Source: Alphaproteobacteria bacterium HT1-32 (GTDB lineage Bacteria; Pseudomonadota; Alphaproteobacteria; Rhodospirillales; HT1-32). Taken from it: 64,000 bases of DNA. The position numbers and the translations under genes were made by a program. Of this stretch, positions 51,591-60,201 are shown one piece after another. Positions within the stretch are counted from its first letter, which is position 1. Each line of letters opens with the position of its first letter. The DNA lies in the NCBI GenBank assembly GCA_009649675.1, contig WJPL01000001.1, forward strand, positions 888,469 to 952,468, given 5' to 3'. The notes under the pieces were generated by a model that was not told the origin of the DNA, ran no database searches, and saw only the letters and a program-made list of their open reading frames with translations.

Positions 51591-52346
51591 TCAAAGCCTG
51601 ATCGGATGACCGGCATTTTTGAGGAATCGTTTCACCTGAATAATATTGTTGTCGGAAAATACCAGCATTGTACCAAGCGCAAGCGCATCTGCGCCCCCGG
51701 CCATCGCTGCGTCAAGATCGTCGAGCTTTCCGGCACCGCCTTCAAGAATGACCGGCAGACGGGTTCGCCCGCGTGCCTGTGTCAGAAGGTCGGTATTGTA
51801 TCCCGGACGACGCCCTTCCCGGCTGACATCCATCAGCCGGATTTCACCGGCACCAAGTCTCTCCACCTGCTCAATCCAGTCCAGCCAGTCCACAGACAGG
51901 TCAGCCGTCCCGGCCCGGTAATCATACAAGGCCGGTGCCGGGCCGCTGGTCGTGACATCGACAGCGACAACAACCGCCTGACTGCCAAAGACCTGCGCAC
52001 AGTCGCTGATCAGAGCAGGACGGTTTCTGGCTGCCGCGTTCAGGCAGATCTTGTCAGCCCCGTTATCAAGACAGGCTTTTGCCCGTTCCACCGATGTAAT
52101 ACCGCCACCAATGGTCAGCGGCATGGAACATTCCCGCGCCGCCAGTCGCACCGCCGCAATATCCGGGCCGCGGCCTTCACGGGTCGCATCGATATCGATC
52201 AGCAGCGCCTCATCCGCCTTCTGTGCCGCATAGGCCCGCAACGTGGTTGGCGGATTTCCGGCATCGCGATGATTCGCAAAGGCCGTCCCCTTGACCAGTC
52301 TGCCGCCGCTGAGCAGCAGGCTCGGGATAATCCTGTTCTGCAACAT
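51591..52346 (-). CDS. hisF: HisF paralog for amidotransferase channel (WbpI-type)
   Basis: A 251-residue (beta/alpha)8 barrel of the HisF family. The N-terminus reads RIIPSLLLSGGRLVKGTAF; the catalytic Asp11 of true HisF (CLDV) is leucine here, while the second aspartate (VAVDVTTS near 130) is kept. That loss, and the PSLLL signature, are typical of the HisF2 partners of PseA/WbpG-type amidotransferases. Such proteins do not make imidazole but pass ammonia to the PP-loop partner. Not for histidine synthesis, given no other his genes and its place between Pse genes. Confidence 0.88.
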   Translation of the reverse strand: MLQNRIIPSLLLSGGRLVKGTAFANHRDAGNPPTTLRAYAAQKADEALLIDIDATREGRGPDIAAVRLAARECSMPLTIGGGITSVERAKACLDNGADKICLNAAARNRPALISDCAQVFGSQAVVVAVDVTTSGPAPALYDYRAGTADLSVDWLDWIEQVERLGAGEIRLMDVSREGRRPGYNTDLLTQARGRTRLPVILEGGAGKLDDLDAAMAGGADALALGTMLVFSDNNIIQVKRFLKNAGHPIRL

Positions 52347-52348
52347 TG

Positions 52349-52966
52349 TCAGGGTGTCCAGTCAACGAAAGCTTCAAGCAATCGCTGACCATCAAGCTGG
52401 CTTTTCTCGGGATGGAACTGGGTTGCCAGCACCGTACCGAAGCCAACGGCTGCCGTCAGGGAACTGCCATAAGACGTGGTTGCGACCACAAGCTTTTCCG
52501 GCACACCGGTCACCGCAAAGGAATGACAGAAATAGAAACTGCGGTTATGCAGTTGCCGGTGGAACGGGGTCTCTGTTTCACCGCACTCCGCCTGATTCCA
52601 GCCCATATGCGGCGCACGGGGTGCCCCCAGTTCGCGGATATCCCGGGTTTCCCCGGCCATCCAGCCAAGCCCCGCCGTCTCACCGAATTCCAGCATTGTC
52701 GTGGCCAGCACCTGCATGCCGACGCAGATACCGAGCAGCGGCCGGCCATGGTCGACAACCGCCTCCCGCAGTGCCTGGTCCATGCCGTTCTGACGCAGTT
52801 TTTCCAGCACCGCAGCGGCCGCGCCAACACCCGGCAGAACCAGCCGGTCAGCAGCCATCAGGGCTTCCGGTGTCGAGGCAAGCACGGGCTCTTCGCCGAT
52901 CACTTCGAACGCATTCATCACCGAAAGAATGTTCCCGGCACCGTAATCAACAACGCTGAGGGTCAT
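52349..52966 (-). CDS. hisH: HisH paralog, glutaminase subunit
   Basis: A 205-residue class I glutamine amidotransferase. The nucleophile Cys is in LLGICVGMQVLA near residue 82, and the triad is completed by ATQFHPEKSQ near 188. It releases ammonia from glutamine for the HisF/PseA partners. Two bases separate it from hisF, and 6 from pseA, so the three form one unit. The catalytic residues are intact, so it should be active. Confidence 0.9.
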   Translation of the reverse strand: MTLSVVDYGAGNILSVMNAFEVIGEEPVLASTPEALMAADRLVLPGVGAAAAVLEKLRQNGMDQALREAVVDHGRPLLGICVGMQVLATTMLEFGETAGLGWMAGETRDIRELGAPRAPHMGWNQAECGETETPFHRQLHNRSFYFCHSFAVTGVPEKLVVATTSYGSSLTAAVGFGTVLATQFHPEKSQLDGQRLLEAFVDWTP

Positions 52967-52972
52967 CTCCGG

Positions 52973-54163
52973 TCAGGAAGCCTGTTCGTCTTTCGACATA
53001 TCGCCGACCACCCGGCTCCATTTATCATAATCATGCAGTTTCGGCTGCATCCCGGCAGCCCGCACCTCGTCCAGCGTCGGCATCACGTGCGGGGCGACCG
53101 CATGCTGCGAGACGATCTCCATATACTGCTCCTCGGTGATATCGAGATAGCGCAGGAACAGATCCAGCGACGGCGGGCGGCGGCCATCATAATCCTTCAC
53201 CAGTTCGATCGATTCCTCGCGGGTCTTGCGGCCGTTGCGGATATCGATGGAGGTCAGATGCGTGGTCCGGGCAAAACCGCGCTTCAGATACTTGGTCCAG
53301 TCGCGGACACCCTGCATGAAGCATTCGATTTTCTCATAGTCATATTCCGGCGGCACACCCTCAACCTGATCACCGACCCAGCCAAGTTCATCCTTCACCC
53401 GTTTGACCTGCGCCTTCACATCCCAGGGAATGTAGGAGCCGAGACAGATCGACCGCAGGCGCATCTTCCGCAGATCTGCCGCCGGCGGATAGCGATAAGG
53501 CTTCATGTCGCGTTCGGTTACAGGATAGTCGGAGATGCTGTCATCCAGCATACCCAGCATATCCTCGGCATTGATGCCAAGATTGACGAAGGAATTGAAG
53601 CGACGCTCATCAACCTCCTCGTCCTCATCGTAGGAATAGAATGAGGAATATTCAGCCGAGGGTTCACCCCAGATCACCAGCGGCACTTTCTTCTCCAGCG
53701 CCACCCACATCGGGTAGCTGAAAATGCCGGTATGGCAATGCCAGCAGAAATCGCCCCGGCGACGCAGCGCCTCCAGCATCAGCTTGCGGACAACCTGCCA
53801 GTTCGGGGTGAAATGCTGCACATCGACACCCAGTGTCCGGAATGTCTTGTGGGCATTATCCTGCAGGGTCGGGCGCATGAAACCATGATCAAACCGCACC
53901 ACCAGCGGCTTCAGCCCCATATCCTTGACCAGATACAGCAGGGTAAAGGTGGAATCCTTGCCACCGGAAAACGGCACGATGCAGTCATAGTCGTATTTGC
54001 CACGGACCGGATCGACGATCTCGTTCAGTTCCGCCCGCTTGGCATCCCAGTCGATACCGGTCTGCTTGAATTCAATCTGACGACAGACAGAGCAAACACC
54101 CTCATTGTCGAAGGTCAGGGATTCACTGGTTTCCGGCATCACACATTTGCTGCAGGTGTGCAT
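52973..54163 (-). CDS. pseA: N-acetyl sugar amidotransferase PseA/WbpG
   Basis: A 396-residue ATP-PPase. It has the N-terminal zinc-binding pair CSKCVMPE and CSVCRQ (residues 4-7 and 24-27), the P-loop FSGGKDSTFTLLY at about residue 64, and CWHCHTG near 140. Enzymes of this family convert an N-acetyl group of a sugar or nonulosonate to an acetamidino group using ammonia and ATP, as in acetamidino-pseudaminic acid and WbpG of P. aeruginosa. HisH and HisF directly downstream supply the ammonia. This places an acetamidino-type nonulosonate in the pathway. Confidence 0.92.
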   Translation of the reverse strand: MHTCSKCVMPETSESLTFDNEGVCSVCRQIEFKQTGIDWDAKRAELNEIVDPVRGKYDYDCIVPFSGGKDSTFTLLYLVKDMGLKPLVVRFDHGFMRPTLQDNAHKTFRTLGVDVQHFTPNWQVVRKLMLEALRRRGDFCWHCHTGIFSYPMWVALEKKVPLVIWGEPSAEYSSFYSYDEDEEVDERRFNSFVNLGINAEDMLGMLDDSISDYPVTERDMKPYRYPPAADLRKMRLRSICLGSYIPWDVKAQVKRVKDELGWVGDQVEGVPPEYDYEKIECFMQGVRDWTKYLKRGFARTTHLTSIDIRNGRKTREESIELVKDYDGRRPPSLDLFLRYLDITEEQYMEIVSQHAVAPHVMPTLDEVRAAGMQPKLHDYDKWSRVVGDMSKDEQAS

Positions 54164-54168
54164 TCAAT

Positions 54169-55107
54169 TCACTCCGTTGTCGTATCAGGCCCGCCATTCC
54201 GGCGGGCAAAAGTTTCAGCGCGGTCGACCAATTCCCCGATCATATCCCGCGCCTGGGCATAAGTGGCAGCGGCAGCACCATAATTACGGTCCCCGTCCAG
54301 CAACCCGGCTGCGGATATCAGGTTGGCGATGTCATCGCGCAAGTCCGACAGATATCCTTCACTGTCCCAGTGGGCCGGCTGGTCCGGCACAAAATCACTG
54401 AGATGGGTATTCAAGCCGGCCACATCCGGGTTTGCCGCGAGAAAATCGAGGATCTGCTGCATTCCGAAATACTGACCCTGCGGACCCAGCGCCTCAAACA
54501 CACGCCGGACCAGTTCAAGATCTTCCGGGTAATCCAGCGTCCAGCGCAGATGACCGAGATTCTCTGGATGTTCAAAATTCAGGGTCCGGAACTGTTCCGG
54601 GTTCTGATGAATATAGGACAGGCAATGAATGCGCGTCGTCTTCAGCGTCGCCCGCTCCCAGCAGCGCTCCAGCGCACCGATGGTCATGGCATCAACATCA
54701 AGCCCCGCCGGATAGGTCATCGGATGCAGGTTTGAGACGAATTCCGCCTCACCTTCCAGCAGCATATCCAGCGCCCGGCCCATCAGTTCATGATCGCAAA
54801 ACGGACAATCACCGCCGATATGCACGATAATATCTGCACCACGCGCCTTTGCCGCCTGATACAGCCGGTCCAGAACATCTTCCTCTGATCCCGCAAACGG
54901 AATCGCACCCGCCGCCTTGCCCGCCGCCAGCAGCGGTTGGTCCTGTTCCGTATCCGGGCTGGCCAGGACCACTTCGTCGAAGCGGTCAAAAGCCAGCATC
55001 CGCTGTAAAATCCGGGTAATCAGAGGCGCACCCGATACATCGGCCAGGGACTTGCCGGGCCGCCGGGAGGAGCCCATACGGGCCAGAAGGATACCGACAA
55101 TCTTCAT
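54169..55107 (-). CDS. SpsF/NeuA-type cytidylyltransferase
   Basis: A 312-residue protein. Residues 1-235 are a CMP-sugar synthetase domain: VGILLARMGSSRRPGKSLADVSG at the N-terminus (CTP binding), VHIGGDCPFCDHEL near 95, and LRWTLDYPEDLELV near 190. The C-terminal 75 residues are helical and may dimerise. It could be the PseF step (CMP-pseudaminic acid), or act on the acetamidino form made by the adjacent PseA. A separate SpsF-type domain lies in the fusion at 49526-51571, so at least one of the two is likely to be the PseF. ATGA overlap with the next gene. Confidence 0.8.
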   Translation of the reverse strand: MKIVGILLARMGSSRRPGKSLADVSGAPLITRILQRMLAFDRFDEVVLASPDTEQDQPLLAAGKAAGAIPFAGSEEDVLDRLYQAAKARGADIIVHIGGDCPFCDHELMGRALDMLLEGEAEFVSNLHPMTYPAGLDVDAMTIGALERCWERATLKTTRIHCLSYIHQNPEQFRTLNFEHPENLGHLRWTLDYPEDLELVRRVFEALGPQGQYFGMQQILDFLAANPDVAGLNTHLSDFVPDQPAHWDSEGYLSDLRDDIANLISAAGLLDGDRNYGAAAATYAQARDMIGELVDRAETFARRNGGPDTTTE

Positions 55108-56204
55108 GAGGCGCTCGCGATAGCAGATTTAAGGGGTATCGGCAAAACGCGTTTCAGCCAGGATTGTATCGGCACATCAGCCGGGGAACTGAGGGATGAC
55201 CGGAAACCGCTCAGTCTGTCCCGTGCCGCCTGCCGCCCGGCGGGATCCGTCATCAGCCCGCAAAGCCGCGTTATCGCCTGTTCCGGATTGATCAGCGTAT
55301 CGGCAAATCCGCGCTCACCCGGTACGAACATGTTTTCACGTGTCAGGCCAGGCTGCACAGAAACCACGACCCGCCCCATCAGCGACGCCTCGACAAGGGC
55401 GACAGAGCTGATTCCGGCTACAATATCGGCCGCTTCAATCAGCGGTGCGATCGGCTGACGACCCTCAATCCAGATCAGCCTGACATTATCCGGCTGACCG
55501 GTGGCACCCACAGCATCACGAAAGGCATCCGGGTCATTATAGGGGTGAAATTTGACCGTCACCTCTACCGGCTGTCCGCCAGATGCCGCTCGTTCAGCCG
55601 CCGCCATGACCAGACTGAAGGAATCCGTTTCATCGAATCCATAGCTGTCATTCACACCTTCCGCGACATCAGCCGCAATCCGTTCACTGACAAACAGCAC
55701 CGACACCGTTTCACCGGCGGGGCGGGGGGGTGCCGGCTGAATGGCCGACAATGCCGGGTGACCGGTAATGACGACATCATCAAATCCCGCAGCCCTGGCT
55801 TCAGTTTCCTGCGCCAGATCAATGACGCCAATGCTATCCGGACGAACAGTCGGGAAGCGCCGGGTCAGATTGGACCAGTAATCAACAGCAGCCAGTGATG
55901 GCGTGCCGGTCAGCCGTGCCGCCCGCCACAGCAGGTCATCGAACGGTTCGTAATGGCTGGTGCCCGTAACCAGGGCATCAGCAGGATCAGCCTGCCATTC
56001 GCGCAACATCTCAATCGCTGTCGGCGGCTGGTCAAAAATTCTGACCGGCAGACCTGCCTTGACGAAATAGGATGCAACATTGGCCGTAACCCAGAGGTCA
56101 CAGGCATAGTTTTCCGTCAGGCCCGCCTCATCCAGCAGACCGGCCAGCAGATTGGCTGCACCCGGATCACGGGCCGCAATTCTGAGTTTCGGCTGATCCG
56201 TCAC
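55104..56204 (-). CDS. Predicted GT-B glycosyltransferase (unassigned)
   Basis: About 366 residues starting at the GTG at 56204, which overlaps the Gfo/Idh stop; the frame continues upstream to 56291 but only with Arg-rich, non-conserved sequence. Two Rossmann-like halves are suggested: RIAARDPGAANLLAGLLDEAG at the N-terminus and VTVKFHPYNDPDAF near residue 235, then EAADIVAGISSVALVEASLMG near 280, a donor-binding-like block seen in CMP-sugar-using GT-B enzymes. It is not a clear family member. With the Pse cytidylyltransferase just downstream, it may be the nonulosonate transferase. Confidence 0.55.
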   Translation of the reverse strand: MTDQPKLRIAARDPGAANLLAGLLDEAGLTENYACDLWVTANVASYFVKAGLPVRIFDQPPTAIEMLREWQADPADALVTGTSHYEPFDDLLWRAARLTGTPSLAAVDYWSNLTRRFPTVRPDSIGVIDLAQETEARAAGFDDVVITGHPALSAIQPAPPRPAGETVSVLFVSERIAADVAEGVNDSYGFDETDSFSLVMAAAERAASGGQPVEVTVKFHPYNDPDAFRDAVGATGQPDNVRLIWIEGRQPIAPLIEAADIVAGISSVALVEASLMGRVVVSVQPGLTRENMFVPGERGFADTLINPEQAITRLCGLMTDPAGRQAARDRLSGFRSSLSSPADVPIQSWLKRVLPIPLKSAIASAS

Positions 56205-57151
56205 ACCATTTGCTCCAGCCGGTGGCAGATGCGGGCAACAGCCAGCCCGTCGTCGCCGCTGCAGGCCGGGGCGCGGTCTGCGGTCAGGCAATCATACAGA
56301 TTGTCCCAGGCTGCCGTCATCGTCACCCCGGGGTCTGAGGCGATCGGCCTTGAAGTCCCCAGCACCCGCAAGGTCGGGTCTTCCGGCAGCGGTTCAGCCA
56401 GACGAACGGAGAGTTCCGCTCCAAAATCATCCAGCAGCAGACGGCCTTCACTGCCAAAGACTTCAAGACGAAACAGATCGACGGCTGTTCCGTCCATTCC
56501 CAGAACATCAACGGGAATATTCGCACCGGCGATCAGCCGGAAATCCGGTGCATCCGGGTAATGACGCCCGGTAATACTGCAATCCTGTATATCGCCGATC
56601 CAGTTCCGCACCAGATCAATCAGATGGGCAGCATTATTACTGATCCCGCGTGTATAGAGACCAGTCACCCGCCGGACCTCGCCAATATCGCCCCCGGCGA
56701 TCATCTGTCCGGCTGCAACGCAACCCGGCTCCCACCGGCGGGAAAGATTCACCGCAACCCGGACATTGTTTGCCGCACAATGATCGATAATCCATTCGGC
56801 ATCTTCAACAGCAAGCGCCAGCGGCTTTTCACAGAAAATCAGCCGGGCACCCGCCCTCACCGCCGTCTCAACCAGGTCGCGCCGGATCGCCGACGGGGTC
56901 GCAATACAGACGATATCCGCACGGGCCCGCTCAATCAGGTCTCCGGCATCTCCGGCCAGTTCAATATCCGGCCAGACCGACTGACAAAGCTTCCGACGAT
57001 CTGCACCCGGATCTGCCGCACCGGCCAGCCGGAACCGCGGGTCTGCCATGACGGCACCGACATGGGTCATCGGCAGGCTGTCTGCTGCCTTCGCCAGATC
57101 ATACCCGCAGCCGATCCGGCCAAGACCGGCGATTACCACGCTAGGCTTCAA
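56201..57151 (-). CDS. Gfo/Idh/MocA oxidoreductase (first of tandem three)
   Basis: About 316 residues. Start taken at the TTG 57151, with GGAG 8 bases upstream; a GTG at 57139 is the alternative. The frame extends to 57220 but that part overlaps the previous gene and is not conserved. Rossmann motif VVIAGLGRIGCGYDLAK, ARLIFCEKPLALA near residue 105 (EKP) and YTRGISNNAAHLIDLVRNW near 170 with the family His and Asp. Acts on a sugar or nucleotide sugar, with NAD(P). Possibly converts a keto group in the nonulosonate path. Shares overlaps with the next Gfo/Idh gene and with the predicted GT. Confidence 0.83.
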   Translation of the reverse strand: MKPSVVIAGLGRIGCGYDLAKAADSLPMTHVGAVMADPRFRLAGAADPGADRRKLCQSVWPDIELAGDAGDLIERARADIVCIATPSAIRRDLVETAVRAGARLIFCEKPLALAVEDAEWIIDHCAANNVRVAVNLSRRWEPGCVAAGQMIAGGDIGEVRRVTGLYTRGISNNAAHLIDLVRNWIGDIQDCSITGRHYPDAPDFRLIAGANIPVDVLGMDGTAVDLFRLEVFGSEGRLLLDDFGAELSVRLAEPLPEDPTLRVLGTSRPIASDPGVTMTAAWDNLYDCLTADRAPACSGDDGLAVARICHRLEQMV

Positions 57152-58148
57152 GCAGGATACTCCCGCCGGAGGCAAGGGCACGGCTGATGGCATCGGCCAC
57201 CCGCATTGTAGCCAGACCATCCTGCATCGACACAGCCGGATTGCGGCCCGTTGCTGTCACCTGAACAAAGTCATCAATCATGTTGGCGCAGGCACCGACC
57301 AGTCGGCCGTTGACCTCGCACACTTCTGTCGTGTTGGGCGATGTCGCCCGGTCATCACTGCCGCGCAAAACAACACCCTGCGACCAGGCATCGACCTCCA
57401 CAGACCCGGCCTCGCCCTGAACATCGAACAGGCAGTTGCGGGAATGATGGGCCGGTGGTGTCGCCCAGGAGTTTTCAATCCGCCCGATCGCACCATTCGA
57501 AAAACGCAGATCCGTGAACAGACCGTCTGATGCGGCGCTGCCACCGGCAATCGTCTGCGCCGTCACCGAGACCACTTCCGCGCCGGTAATCCAGCGCATG
57601 ATGTCGATATCATGCGGCGTCAGCCAGAAGGCCGGGTCGCATTTGCCGAGAATACGCGCCGCCGCAACCTGATCCGCATTCCGCCGGGCATACATCTGGC
57701 GGACCGCGCCAATATTCCCCATGGCAATGATCTGCCGGAGGGCAGCATAGCGCGGGTCAAAACGAACGATGTGACAAAGCGTCAGCAGGCCCGAAGCGGC
57801 CTCAACCAGCCCGGCAATTTTCAGGGCTTCCGTCAGGCTGCCGGCCATCGGCTTTTCCAGCAGCACCGGCAGTCCCCGCTCCACCGCCCAGCGGACCGGT
57901 TCAAGATGCGCCCATTCCGGGGTTGCCACGATGACAGCATCGAGTTCTGTGACAGCCGCAGAAAGCGCCGCCAGATCGCCGCCACTGACAACCGGCACAG
58001 GGAACAGACCGCGCAGCCGTTCAGCCGAGGTTTCGGTATGACAGACCAGCCCGGCAAGTTCCGCCAGCGGATGCTGCGCAACCAGACGGGCATAGAGTTC
58101 ACCCATCCGGCCCGCGCCGATAACGGCAATACGTGAAGCTGTCAGCAT
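57141..58148 (-). CDS. Gfo/Idh/MocA oxidoreductase (second of tandem three)
   Basis: A 335-residue protein: RIAVIGAGRMGELYARLVAQHP near the N-terminus, LPVLLEKPMAGSLTEAL near residue 92 with the EKP motif, FWLTPHDIDIMRWI near 172 with His-Asp, and a C-terminal beta-sheet domain (VFDVQGEAGSVEVD). One-base contact with the third copy upstream. It is not a recent duplicate of either neighbour, as the sequences are well diverged. Confidence 0.88.
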   Translation of the reverse strand: MLTASRIAVIGAGRMGELYARLVAQHPLAELAGLVCHTETSAERLRGLFPVPVVSGGDLAALSAAVTELDAVIVATPEWAHLEPVRWAVERGLPVLLEKPMAGSLTEALKIAGLVEAASGLLTLCHIVRFDPRYAALRQIIAMGNIGAVRQMYARRNADQVAAARILGKCDPAFWLTPHDIDIMRWITGAEVVSVTAQTIAGGSAASDGLFTDLRFSNGAIGRIENSWATPPAHHSRNCLFDVQGEAGSVEVDAWSQGVVLRGSDDRATSPNTTEVCEVNGRLVGACANMIDDFVQVTATGRNPAVSMQDGLATMRVADAISRALASGGSILLEA

Positions 58149-59047
58149 CAGACCTTCCCCGCCGGAACCAGCCGCATTTCCAGCACCAGCCGCTCACCCG
58201 GCGTCCGGCGCGCCAGTGTGACCGCATCCAGCAGCGCCACGATTTCAGCCGAGGCACGAAGCGAAACCGGTGACTCTCCGGTTTCTGCCATATGGACCAC
58301 GGCCTCCATCATATTTTCATAATAGGCACTGAAGGGGTCGATGCGAACGCGATCATGACCTTCCTGCCCGTAATAACCGATCTCATAAATTTCCGCGCAG
58401 TCGCGCAGCAGATGCCAGTCCACCCGTCGACCATCGGCAAATTCCAGGATGGCGATATCTGCCGCGTCACCCGGATGCACCACAACAGAACGGATACCTT
58501 CGCCAAATACCGTCTGGATCATTTCTGCGGTGTGAACCCCGTAGAAATGCAACTCCCGGCCCTTTGGCCCGAGATCCGGCCATTCCGACAGCCCCGCCGC
58601 CTGACCGGACCGAAAGCGTCCCAGACGATCAAGCCCTTCACAGAACGTCAGGACTTCCGGGGCAAACCGGTAAGCTGAGGCGCAAAGCACCGGAGCACCG
58701 GCCGCCTCAAATGCCTCGACAACGTCGCAGGCCCGGCTGAAAGATGCCGCCAGTGGCTTGTCGATAAAGACCGGCAGACCCAGCCCTGCCATCTGAATCG
58801 CCAGATCCGGATGCTGGTCACCCCAGCGGCCACAGATCATCACCAGATCCACTGCGTCAATAGCCTCCTCCAGTCTTTCGCAGGCGCGTACACCATGACT
58901 GGCCTGCGCGGTAGACAGGGCAAAGTCTTCATCCCAGATCGTGACCACACGGGCACGATCCCGGAACGGTGAGCCCGATCCGTTGATGATATTGATAAAG
59001 GCTTCGGGATGCGATGAATTCGCCTGAAGAACTGCGATCCTGATCAT
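58148..59047 (-). CDS. Gfo/Idh/MocA oxidoreductase (third of tandem three)
   Basis: A 299-residue protein that starts RIAVLQANSSHPEAFINII and lacks the usual GxGxxG in the first Rossmann turn (here LQANSSHP), though VMICGRWGDQH near residue 72 and LPVFIDKPLAASF near 92 with DKP in place of EKP match the family's second part. FYGVHTAEMIQTVFG near 173 carries the His. The altered nucleotide-binding turn suggests loss of cofactor specificity or a different substrate. ATGA overlap with the sialidase-like gene. Confidence 0.78.
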   Translation of the reverse strand: MIRIAVLQANSSHPEAFINIINGSGSPFRDRARVVTIWDEDFALSTAQASHGVRACERLEEAIDAVDLVMICGRWGDQHPDLAIQMAGLGLPVFIDKPLAASFSRACDVVEAFEAAGAPVLCASAYRFAPEVLTFCEGLDRLGRFRSGQAAGLSEWPDLGPKGRELHFYGVHTAEMIQTVFGEGIRSVVVHPGDAADIAILEFADGRRVDWHLLRDCAEIYEIGYYGQEGHDRVRIDPFSAYYENMMEAVVHMAETGESPVSLRASAEIVALLDAVTLARRTPGERLVLEMRLVPAGKV

Positions 59048-60198
59048 GGGGTCTCCGACATTTCTGACAGGCTCCAGTCAGTGCTGGCCACATGCCTCAG
59101 CGCATTGCCATCACGGTTCAGATAGTAGACCGAGGTGACCGAACCATCCGCATTGAGCACCGAGGCCGGATAACCGCAGTCCCAGTTATCCGAATCATCC
59201 CGCAGTGTGATATGCGATACCGGCACAAGTTTGCTACCCTGAAACTCACAAATTGCGGCGCGTACACCATAAGGCGGCTGACGATAGCCATACGTACAGA
59301 GAATCCGTCCGTCAGGCATCAGACAAAGATCCGCAGGTTGCCCGAACAGACCCAGTGGCTGCACCGGCTCCCAGGTAAAACCCACATCATGGGATATGGT
59401 CCAGCAGAGCTCGCCGACACCGCCTTCGGAAATGAAGGTGTCATCCTCGGTTACAAAACCGGAATCGGCCCGCACGGCGGCAAGCAGGGTTACCTCATCC
59501 AGTGCAATCACCGAGGTTTCATTATAGCTGACCCCTTCCCGGTAGGGGATGTTGAGCCAGGGGCGCCCGGCGATCTGCGACGCGTCCCCCCAGGTTTCAC
59601 CCTTGTCCCAGGACCGGATCATCATCGCGCTTTCAACCTGCGCCGGATAGCCGCCATAAACCGGCAACAGCCAGACCCCGTCGACCGTCTCGATCACCGG
59701 ACTGCGGGAACAGGCCCGGGCCAGTTCCTTATCGTCAATGCGAGACGGAAGAGGCTTCCAGGTCTCCCCGTTATTCCGGGATAACAGGAACCCGTTTCCG
59801 ACCATCATGCCAACCTCGGCTGTACGCGGGAAATGGCGCTGCGCCGGTCCGTCCAGTTCTGCCCGGCGGTTGACGGGAACCAGTTTCCAGCGCGCATACC
59901 GCAACAGCATCGACCCATCGGACAGCACCGTTACCGACGGGTCATTGACGGCAAGACCATCCGTCGATGATTCCCAGACTATCTTTGCCGGTGACCAGTC
60001 CGGCTGACCGGCGGGCCGGTGCGCCAGCATGATCCGGCTGTCCGTGTCCTGATGCGTATGGGTGCCGGTCATCGCGGCTTTCGCGGTTTTTGCACCTGCC
60101 TGACGAAATGTCGCCCAATGGCCACCTTTGCCATCTCCGCAAATATACGGAAACGAGGCATAACGGTCAGGTTCGCGATAGATGATGTGATGTCGCAT
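59044..60198 (-). CDS. Sialidase-superfamily (BNR/Asp-box) protein, cytoplasmic-looking
   Basis: A 384-residue six-bladed beta-propeller of the exo-alpha-sialidase superfamily. Asp-box repeats are visible at SRNNGETWKPL near residue 148, SWDKGETWGDA near 198 and SHDVGFTWEPV near 272. Arginines expected of the catalytic triad (for example RYASFPYICGDG near residue 12, and RADSGF near 245) are present but I cannot align them with certainty. There is no signal peptide or export signal, unlike secreted sialidases, and it lies between nonulosonate genes. It may hydrolyse a nonulosonate intermediate or act as a non-catalytic glycan-binding protein. Confidence 0.8.
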   Translation of the reverse strand: MRHHIIYREPDRYASFPYICGDGKGGHWATFRQAGAKTAKAAMTGTHTHQDTDSRIMLAHRPAGQPDWSPAKIVWESSTDGLAVNDPSVTVLSDGSMLLRYARWKLVPVNRRAELDGPAQRHFPRTAEVGMMVGNGFLLSRNNGETWKPLPSRIDDKELARACSRSPVIETVDGVWLLPVYGGYPAQVESAMMIRSWDKGETWGDASQIAGRPWLNIPYREGVSYNETSVIALDEVTLLAAVRADSGFVTEDDTFISEGGVGELCWTISHDVGFTWEPVQPLGLFGQPADLCLMPDGRILCTYGYRQPPYGVRAAICEFQGSKLVPVSHITLRDDSDNWDCGYPASVLNADGSVTSVYYLNRDGNALRHVASTDWSLSEMSETP

Positions 60199-60201
60199 GC
60201 T

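Noticed and set aside
51591-52966. HisF/HisH as histidine biosynthesis genes
   Set aside because: HisF lacks Asp11 and no other his gene is near; both are linked to pseA.
52346-53644. A 432-codon open frame on the plus strand
   Set aside because: Antisense to hisH and pseA. No recognisable motifs, and both minus-strand genes are well supported.
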